A DNA stretch of 38,582 nt from RGIG1840 sp964626795 (GTDB lineage Bacteria > Bacillota_I > Bacilli_A > RF39 > UBA660), in contig CAZVIQ010000003.1 of the NCBI GenBank assembly GCA_964626795.1, positions 1 through 38,582 on the forward strand. Reading direction: 5' to 3'. Below are positions 32,887-38,582 of the stretch, piece by piece (position 1 is the stretch's first letter; the number at the start of each line of letters is the position of its first letter). Below the pieces are notes generated by a model that worked only from the letters and a program-made list of their open reading frames with translations, did not search any database and was not told where the DNA came from. The position numbers were made by a program, and so were the translations under genes.

Positions 32887-33513
32887 ATGCAAACAATAAT
32901 AATAGATATAATGAATAAATTTGGATATATAGGAATATTACTTTTGATAGCACTTGAAAATTTGTTTCCACCAATTCCATCTGAAATAATACTTACTTTT
33001 GGTGGATTTATGACTCAAAGACCTGATAGTGAATTAAGTATTATAGGTGTAATACTTTTCTCTACTCTTGGTTCGATAATAGGTGCATTTGTACTTTATT
33101 ATGCAGGAAAGATACTTAATAAGGATAGACTAAAAAAAATAGTTTCTGGTAAAATTGGAAAAGTTCTTTGTTTAAATGTAAATGATATAGAAAAGGCAGA
33201 TAAATGGTTTGATACTAAAGGTAATAAGACAGTGTTTTTCTGCAGATTTGTACCAATAATTAGAAGCTTAATTTCTATACCTGCTGGAATGAGTGAAATG
33301 AATGTAATGAAGTTTACTTTCTATACAACAATTGGTTCATTAATATGGAATACAGTTTTAATAATTTTAGGAAGTATTGTAGGAGAAAATTGGGAAACTG
33401 TTGTTAATATAATAGATACTTATTCACATATTACTCTTATAATATTGATAATTATTTTTATATTAGGTGTTTCTATATTTTATTATCAAAAAAGAAAAAA
33501 GAATTCCAAATAA
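32887..33513 (+). CDS. DedA family membrane protein
   Basis: This 208-residue protein matches the DedA/VTT family, linked in bacteria to lipid-carrier recycling and membrane homeostasis; some members flip undecaprenyl phosphate or phosphatidylethanolamine. It shows the N-terminal re-entrant motif ENLFPPIPSEIIL (about 23-35), G-x3-G helices, and the family signature FCRFVPIIRSLISIPAGMSEM (about 118-138) with a conserved Arg, followed by helices to a Lys-rich tail. GAGGAG precedes the ATG. Its stop codon lies at the base of the bidirectional hairpin shared with the collagen-like gene. Confidence 0.92.
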   Translation: MQTIIIDIMNKFGYIGILLLIALENLFPPIPSEIILTFGGFMTQRPDSELSIIGVILFSTLGSIIGAFVLYYAGKILNKDRLKKIVSGKIGKVLCLNVNDIEKADKWFDTKGNKTVFFCRFVPIIRSLISIPAGMSEMNVMKFTFYTTIGSLIWNTVLIILGSIVGENWETVVNIIDTYSHITLIILIIIFILGVSIFYYQKRKKNSK

Positions 33514-33566
33514 AAAAACTTTTTATAAAGTAACCAAATGATAACTTTATTTTAAAAGTTTTTTTT
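33512..33566. terminator. Large bidirectional terminator between dedA and the collagen-like gene
   Basis: Outer stem AAAAAAACTTTT/AAAAGTTTTTTT and inner stem ATAAAGT/ACTTTAT separated by a small internal loop. T-runs lie on both strands. The stop codons of both convergent genes fall within or at the edge of the outer arms. Confidence 0.8.
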
Positions 33567-34563
33567 ATGCGATATTTACTCCAGCACTAGCATATCCAGT
33601 TAAAGTATTAAGTAAAGATAAACCATTTGCAGTTACAGTAAATACTAGTAAAATTCTAGTACCAGCAGTTACTGGTATATTTAATCCATTTAATTCTCCA
33701 GAAGCAATGTCTCCAATACTTATAATACCACCGAAATCCGGTGCTAAAATAACTTCAGTTCCAGCAATAGGTGAAAAGATATTGTTTGGCGTAGTTGATT
33801 GATATAGTTGAGCATGAACTGTTAAATCAGTTCCTATAAGTGATAAACCTAAAACTACACTGAAATATGCCGCTATATCTGTTATTACTCCATCTCTTGG
33901 GACAGAGAATGACATATTAAGTAATAGGCCAGTAGATCCAGTTAAATCAATAGTTGCTCCCAGTAAAGTTGCTAGAACGGTACTGGTACCAAAAGCGACA
34001 ATAGCTGGTAAACCTGCAAGACCTAATGCAATAGTAGTTGGTGCAACAGGTATTCCAGAAGAAAATGGTATTATTCCTCCATTACCAGCAGCTCCAGTCG
34101 GTCCGGTCGGCCCAGTCGGTCCAGTCGGTCCCTGAATACCTTGAATACCTTGAATTCCTTGTGGTCCTTGTGGTCCAGTCGGTCCAATAGGTCCTTGCGG
34201 TCCTTGTAAACCTTGAACACCTTGCGGTCCAGTCGGTCCTTGAATACCTTGAGATCCCTGCGGTCCAGTTGGTCCGGTCGGTCCTTGAATACCTTGAGAT
34301 CCCTGTGGTCCAGTCGGTCCAGCAGGTCCTTGAACGCCTTGCGACCCTTGTATACCCTGAGATCCCTGTGGCCCTTGAATACCTTGTGGTCCGGTAGGCC
34401 CCTGAATACCTTGCGGCCCTTGTGATCCAGTCGGTCCAGTAGGCCCTCCAGAAGGTCCGGTAGGCCCCGTCGGTCCAGTCGGGCCAAAACAACAGCAATT
34501 ACTTACTGGTGTAGTACATTCTATTTTTTGTAGTGCATTATCATAGCAATTACAATTATTCAT
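33565..34563 (-). CDS. Collagen-like protein with BclB-type C-terminal domain
   Basis: This 332-residue protein has a short Cys-rich head (six Cys in residues 1-26, ending NCCCF), a collagen-like region of about 45 Gly-x-y triplets (residues 27-163; mostly GPT, GPQ, GIQ and GSQ, one break at PSGGPT), and a C-terminal domain starting IIPFSSGIPV and ending GYASAGVNIA. The latter closely resembles the exosporium glycoprotein BclB C-terminal domain, including TIDLTGSTGLLLN, FSVPRDGVITDIAAYFS, HAQLYQST and IPVTAGTRILLVF. No signal peptide is present. The ATG at 34563 is used; AAAGGAG lies 11 nt upstream within an in-frame extension. Pro is often CCG here, unlike the neighbours. Known relatives sit on spore or cell surfaces. 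Confidence 0.9.
   Translation of the reverse strand: MNNCNCYDNALQKIECTTPVSNCCCFGPTGPTGPTGPSGGPTGPTGSQGPQGIQGPTGPQGIQGPQGSQGIQGSQGVQGPAGPTGPQGSQGIQGPTGPTGPQGSQGIQGPTGPQGVQGLQGPQGPIGPTGPQGPQGIQGIQGIQGPTGPTGPTGPTGAAGNGGIIPFSSGIPVAPTTIALGLAGLPAIVAFGTSTVLATLLGATIDLTGSTGLLLNMSFSVPRDGVITDIAAYFSVVLGLSLIGTDLTVHAQLYQSTTPNNIFSPIAGTEVILAPDFGGIISIGDIASGELNGLNIPVTAGTRILLVFTVTANGLSLLNTLTGYASAGVNIA
34075..34485 (-). repeat. Collagen Gly-x-y repeat tract
   Basis: About 137 codons of Gly-x-y triplets with recurring modules such as GPQGSQGIQGPTGP. The DNA is an imperfect tandem repeat, locally GC-rich, and open reading frames in its other frames are by-products of it. Confidence 0.9.
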
Positions 34564-34675
34564 ATATTTATATACTCCTTTCATAATAGTTTATGAAGGG
34601 TATAATTTTAGAACTACACTAACTAACTAATAGAAGTATAAAATTATTAAATATTCCACTTACCATTTGAAAAAA

Positions 34676-34783
34676 TTAGCACTTTTTCATTAGAAGAATA
34701 ATATTTAAAAATAAAATATCATCTTTTTTCAATAAAATACAATGAAAAAGTAATTCAATATATTTATCTTCTAATATTTCCAT
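34676..34783 (-). CDS. Small ORF, 35 residues, possible gene remnant
   Basis: An ATG with AGGAG 6 nt upstream opens a 35-codon frame, MEILEDKYIELLFHC...ILLMKKC. It lies between the permease gene and the collagen-like gene, on the same strand. The segment DKYIELLFHCILLKKDDILF vaguely recalls the N-terminus of M29-type aminopeptidases, so it could be a truncated remnant; it could also be a genuine small hydrophobic protein. No conservation data are available here. Confidence 0.35.
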   Translation of the reverse strand: MEILEDKYIELLFHCILLKKDDILFLNIILLMKKC

Positions 34784-34831
34784 AAAAATCTCCTAAATAT
34801 ACCTAATTATAATAATTACTTATTTATATTA

Positions 34832-37792
34832 TTATTCAATAGATTTTAAAGAATCAATCATATCTATCTTCTTTAATGATTTATTAATAATTAACTGTAC
34901 TATAAAGGAAAATATTAATGTTAATATACCTGATAATGCATAACTAATGGCACTTATTTTATTTAGAAATACAATATTATCTGTTTGAGCTGTATACATT
35001 ATAAAACGGTGAAAATAAATTCCTAAGAACAAGCCTGATATAATACCTATTACTGTTAATATAAAAGTTTCACGATAAACAAAAATTGCTATTTCTTTAT
35101 CGTAAAATCCTAATACTTTAAAAGTTGCAATCTCTCTTTTTCTTTCACTTACATTTATAACTGTAAGATTATAAAGAACAATAAAAGCTAGGAAACAAGC
35201 TAATACTACTACTAATATAATTATTTTGTTTAAACTTGATACAAAGTTATCAAAATTTTTAATAATATCATCTGTATAAGTGATCATTAATAAATCATAA
35301 TCTTTAAGAGTAACATTATCATTTAATTTTCCATTAGCAATGATACTATTATAAGTTATATCTTTTTTAAATGTTTCTTTATAATAAGTTTCTCCCATAT
35401 AAATATAATGTGATACATAATTATAAGTAATATCAGAAACATATAAGATAAATAATTCGTTATCACTATTTCTTATGTTGATACTGTCTCCAATACCAAC
35501 TTTTAAATAGTCTGCTAATTGTTTTGTTATAATTGCACCATTATCAGAAATACTTATCTTTTTATCTGTAACAGTACTTTTTAGACTAACATAATTATTA
35601 AAGTTAACAATATCTGATGGAACAACCAAATATACATCTTCAGTCTTATTATCAAACGAGAAAGTGTAAGCATTCTGATTTACAAGAATCGGATTTACTA
35701 TCTCACTTTTTTTGAAAAGTTCTGTTAGATTATCAGATATTTTGGTAACATCATTTTTTAAAACATACATAGAATCATATTTTATAATATCTTTATACTG
35801 CAATTTTGAAATAGTATTAATACTATCATTAATTCCCATACCTGCTACTAACAAAGCTGTACATCCAGCTACACCTAAAATAGTCATTATAATTCTCTTT
35901 TTATATCTAAATAAATTCCTAACAGTGGTTTTCCACATAAAACTCATTTTTGTCCATAAAAACTGAAGCTTTTCTATAAATACTTTTTTACCTGTCTTCG
36001 GTGCCTTTTGTCTTAAAAGAGATGCGGGAACTTCTTTTAATTCTTTTGTACAAGTTATAACTGTTACAACAATCATAATAATTAAAGTTATAGAAATAAC
36101 TAAAGAAAAGGGTAATGGACTTACAATTGTTATTAAATTAGGAACATAATACCTAGCCAAGAAAACACCGTATATAACATTAGGAATCAAAGTATATCCC
36201 ATTGTTAGTCCTATACCAATACCAAGAATCCCAGCTGTTATTACATAAATTAAATAACTAAACATTATATTTGTCTTGCTAAAGCCATTAGATAGCAATA
36301 TTCCCATTTCAGTTCTTTCTTCTTCGATTAATCTTGTTAAAGTATTTAATATCATCAGTATAGCAACAATAATAAAGAACATTGGCAATACTTTAGCAAA
36401 TGCATCTATTTTTAAAACATCCTCACTAAAACTTATATAACCACCATTATCAGTACGATCTAATAAATACCAAACAGGTTTTTCTATGTTGTTTAATTCT
36501 TCTTTGGCTTCATTTATTTTTTTGTTTGCATCTTCTTTAGCTTTTTCTAGTTCTTCCATTCCAATTTCATAATCATAATATCCTTGATTTAGTGTTTCTT
36601 CTTCTTTAGAAATTTTGTTTTGAAAGGTAGTATAATTTTTTTCTAAAGTACTTAACCCATTATTTATTTCATCTAAATTTGATTTAATAGACAATAAATT
36701 ATTATAGCTTTTTTCTGTTTCTGCTATCTGAAAATTTAAAGTGTTATATTCATCACTATTAGGTTCTAATACTGAAAGCTGATTTTTTAAATTTTTTATA
36801 TTATCATCTAAGTTTGTAATATAATTATTTAAATTACTTTCATTTATTCCTAAACTATTAAGATTACTTAAAATTATATTTTTATTATTATTTAGTTCAC
36901 TTCTATTTGCTTCAATTTTCTTTAAATTATTATTTTTATTTGTCTCTAATTCTTTTCTTCCATTATCTAGTTTTATTTTTGCTTCTTTTAATTCAGTTAG
37001 AGATTTATTTATCTTATCGTCTGTTTCCTTTTTTATTTTTATAATTTCATTATTTGCTTCTAATAGTATCTCTTCATAACGAATAGTTTCTCTTATTGGC
37101 TTTAGTTCTTCTAGTTCTTGTTTTAAAGGTATGATAGATTTTTCATATTCATTATAATAAGAGTTTTTTTCTTTTGATCCCTTTGATAGGATATAAACTT
37201 CAGTATAATATTCTGATATAAAAGATTCTTTAGTAACAAAAATAAAAGAAATTAATTTTCCATTACCAACATTAGAAATACCTTTTTCATCTCTGACATA
37301 AAGGGGAGACTTTATTAATCCTACAACTTCACATTCTGAAATTGATAAAATATCTGATAAATTATTACTTTCAAACATAATCTTGTCATCTAATTTGTAT
37401 TTATAGACATCTGCCAAGCACTCGTTATTATTCTTAGGCATTCTACCATTTATTAAAATAATATTATTTGTTTCTTCTTCAAGAGCGTGTACTCTTACTG
37501 ATTTTCCTTTATCAATAACATCAATTGAATAAGAGGGAATTATTTTTTTCACATTATCTAAATCATTTAACGAATTAATATCACTCTTTGTGAGTCCATA
37601 AGTACTAGTGATCTTAAAGTCCATTAAATTGTTTTCATCATAATAATTATCTGCTGTGTAAAGTATTCCTGCGGTTGATTCACGAAGTCCTATGAAAACA
37701 CTTATACCAAGAGCAATAATAAACATAATAGAAAGAAATCTTCCAAGTGATTTAAAAATTTTTTTAAATATATTCTTAATTAGCAGCTTCAT
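34832..37792 (-). CDS. FtsX-like ABC transporter permease with coiled-coil domain
   Basis: This 986-residue permease belongs to the MacB/LolCDE/FtsX superfamily. An N-terminal membrane helix (about 15-37) is followed by a MacB-like external domain, a long coiled coil (about 230-435, Lys/Glu/Asn-rich), three membrane helices of a first FtsX domain (about 465-590), a membrane helix near 650 beginning the second half with another external domain, and three final helices (about 860-975). Ends are cytoplasmic. The ATG at 37792 overlaps the ATPase stop (TAATG); a TTG at 37798 has a better-spaced AGGAG and is also possible. Such systems export peptides or lipids or transmit force to envelope enzymes. 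No adjacent sensor kinase is seen. Confidence 0.9.
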   Translation of the reverse strand: MKLLIKNIFKKIFKSLGRFLSIMFIIALGISVFIGLRESTAGILYTADNYYDENNLMDFKITSTYGLTKSDINSLNDLDNVKKIIPSYSIDVIDKGKSVRVHALEEETNNIILINGRMPKNNNECLADVYKYKLDDKIMFESNNLSDILSISECEVVGLIKSPLYVRDEKGISNVGNGKLISFIFVTKESFISEYYTEVYILSKGSKEKNSYYNEYEKSIIPLKQELEELKPIRETIRYEEILLEANNEIIKIKKETDDKINKSLTELKEAKIKLDNGRKELETNKNNNLKKIEANRSELNNNKNIILSNLNSLGINESNLNNYITNLDDNIKNLKNQLSVLEPNSDEYNTLNFQIAETEKSYNNLLSIKSNLDEINNGLSTLEKNYTTFQNKISKEEETLNQGYYDYEIGMEELEKAKEDANKKINEAKEELNNIEKPVWYLLDRTDNGGYISFSEDVLKIDAFAKVLPMFFIIVAILMILNTLTRLIEEERTEMGILLSNGFSKTNIMFSYLIYVITAGILGIGIGLTMGYTLIPNVIYGVFLARYYVPNLITIVSPLPFSLVISITLIIMIVVTVITCTKELKEVPASLLRQKAPKTGKKVFIEKLQFLWTKMSFMWKTTVRNLFRYKKRIIMTILGVAGCTALLVAGMGINDSINTISKLQYKDIIKYDSMYVLKNDVTKISDNLTELFKKSEIVNPILVNQNAYTFSFDNKTEDVYLVVPSDIVNFNNYVSLKSTVTDKKISISDNGAIITKQLADYLKVGIGDSINIRNSDNELFILYVSDITYNYVSHYIYMGETYYKETFKKDITYNSIIANGKLNDNVTLKDYDLLMITYTDDIIKNFDNFVSSLNKIIILVVVLACFLAFIVLYNLTVINVSERKREIATFKVLGFYDKEIAIFVYRETFILTVIGIISGLFLGIYFHRFIMYTAQTDNIVFLNKISAISYALSGILTLIFSFIVQLIINKSLKKIDMIDSLKSIE

Positions 37793-38490
37793 TACCAATT
37801 AATCTCCTTTATTTCTAAAGGATGTTCATTAACTGTGATTTCTTCTACTTTTCCATTTTTCATTTTTATAACTCTATTTGCAATTTGCGCAATCACTGAG
37901 TTATGTGTAATAATTACAACTGTCATGCCATATTCCTTACAAGTTTTTTGTAAAACTTCTAAAACCTTTTGTCCTGTATTTGAGTCTAGTGCACCAGTAG
38001 GTTCATCACATAAAAGCAATTTAGGTTTTTTAGCTAATGCTCTTGCTATGGCAACTCTTTGTTGCTCGCCACCAGAGAGTTGAGAAGGGAAGTTGTTCAT
38101 TCTATCTTTTAAGCCGACGCTGATAAGAACTTCTTTTGCAGGTAATGTGTCTTTACAAATTTGATTAGTAAGTTCAATGTTTTCAAGAGAAGTTAAGTTT
38201 TGAACAAGATTATAAAATTGAAAAATAAAACCTATATCATTTCTTCTATATTTAGTTAATTCGTAATTTGAATACTTCGATATATCTTTATCATCAATGA
38301 TAATATTTCCAGAATCACCTCTGTCCATACCACCTAATATGTTTAAAACTGTTGTTTTTCCTGCCCCAGATGGTCCAAGAACCACAGCAAGTTCTCCTTT
38401 TTCAATACCAAAAGAAACCTTATCAGCAGCAGTTATAGTTATATCGCCCATTTTGTATGTTTTTGTTACTTTGTTTAATTCTATATACAT
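37792..38490 (-). CDS. ABC transporter ATPase, MacB/LolD type
   Basis: This 232-residue ATPase powers the adjacent FtsX-like permease. Walker A is GPSGAGKTT (about 38-46), the Q-loop region FIFQFYNLVQNLT fits MacB/LolD/FtsE proteins, the signature is LSGGEQQRVAIARAL, Walker B LLLCDEPTGALD carries the catalytic Glu, and the H-loop is IITHN. AAAGGAG precedes the ATG. It heads a two-gene operon, with the permease start overlapping its stop. Confidence 0.95.
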   Translation of the reverse strand: MYIELNKVTKTYKMGDITITAADKVSFGIEKGELAVVLGPSGAGKTTVLNILGGMDRGDSGNIIIDDKDISKYSNYELTKYRRNDIGFIFQFYNLVQNLTSLENIELTNQICKDTLPAKEVLISVGLKDRMNNFPSQLSGGEQQRVAIARALAKKPKLLLCDEPTGALDSNTGQKVLEVLQKTCKEYGMTVVIITHNSVIAQIANRVIKMKNGKVEEITVNEHPLEIKEINW

Positions 38491-38536
38491 TAACCATTCT
38501 CCTTTCTTATAATTGAATATATTTTATTTATAATAT

Positions 38537-38545
38537 ATTATATCA
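38537..38545 (-). promoter_or_regulatory. Extended -10 of the ATPase-permease operon
   Basis: On the minus strand this reads TGATATAAT. The expected start leaves a leader of about 40 nt. The -35 region (CAATTT) is poor. Confidence 0.5.
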
Positions 38546-38582
38546 TATTTTTGCTAGATAAATTGCGTATAACTTTAATATT

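Noticed and set aside
34084..34488. Repetitive DNA resembling a CRISPR array
   Set aside because: Repeats are imperfect, multiples of 3 and 9, without unique spacers, and encode Gly-x-y triplets.
34071..34498. Several open frames (Arg/Asp-rich, Trp/Thr/Arg-rich and Ser/Arg-rich) across the collagen tract
   Set aside because: They are frame shadows of the Gly-x-y repeat, whose period of 9-nt-like units keeps other frames open; no ribosome sites and biased composition.

Overview
The window is about 38.6 kb of very AT-rich, densely packed bacterial chromosome. It contains 36 recognisable genes plus one gene broken by a frameshift. Gene content points to a low-GC Gram-positive bacterium (Bacillota, Bacilli side, similar to uncultured small-genome gut Bacilli such as the RF39 type). 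The evidence is an LTA-synthase-type sulfatase, a TasA/CalY-like protein, a CsbB/GtrB-type glycosyltransferase, LtaS/DedA/ABC envelope genes and the tsaB-rimI-tsaD cluster. TGA is used as a stop (tsaB, rimI, tetR) and TGG codes Trp, so this is the standard code and not the Mycoplasma code. A run of exactly 100 N at 21325-21424 marks a scaffold join, so the source is a draft or metagenome assembly. The lineage is my inference from gene content.

Layout. 1-3050: an uncharacterised gene, a nucleosidase-like gene, a flavin-binding-barrel protein and another unknown. 3070-5010: tsaB-rimI-tsaD for tRNA t6A synthesis, with a convergent grpB-like gene. 5600-7520: an unknown gene facing a bactoprenol-type glycosyltransferase. 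7600-10220: a P2B-type calcium ATPase. 10220-11200: two small unknowns. 11218-14850: a cassette of a coiled-coil membrane protein, a cysteine-rich pilin-like protein and a membrane thioredoxin. 14850-19410: exonuclease III and a run of envelope proteins (lipoprotein-like, LysM, multi-TM, TasA-like). 19415-23900: two tandem acyl-CoA synthetases and a divergent TetR regulator; a shared 20-bp dyad lies at both synthetase promoters. 23880-27310: a YgjV-like membrane protein, an LTA synthase and an OGG1-type glycosylase. 27310-28680: an XRE regulator, an unknown and a frameshifted acetyltransferase. 28780-33560: a heterodimeric ABC exporter and DedA. 33565-38582: a BclB-type collagen-like protein, a tiny ORF, and a MacB/LolCDE-like permease plus ATPase.

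Two genome-wide habits stand out. Sixteen promoter candidates carry an extended -10 (TG-N before a TATAAT-like box), often with a leader of only 7-20 nt. Intrinsic terminators are folded into coding ends: stop codons lie inside hairpins, and one convergent pair (5658-6587 and 6590-7516) has each gene's terminator inside the other's coding sequence. No tRNA, rRNA, CRISPR, insertion sequence or prophage was seen.
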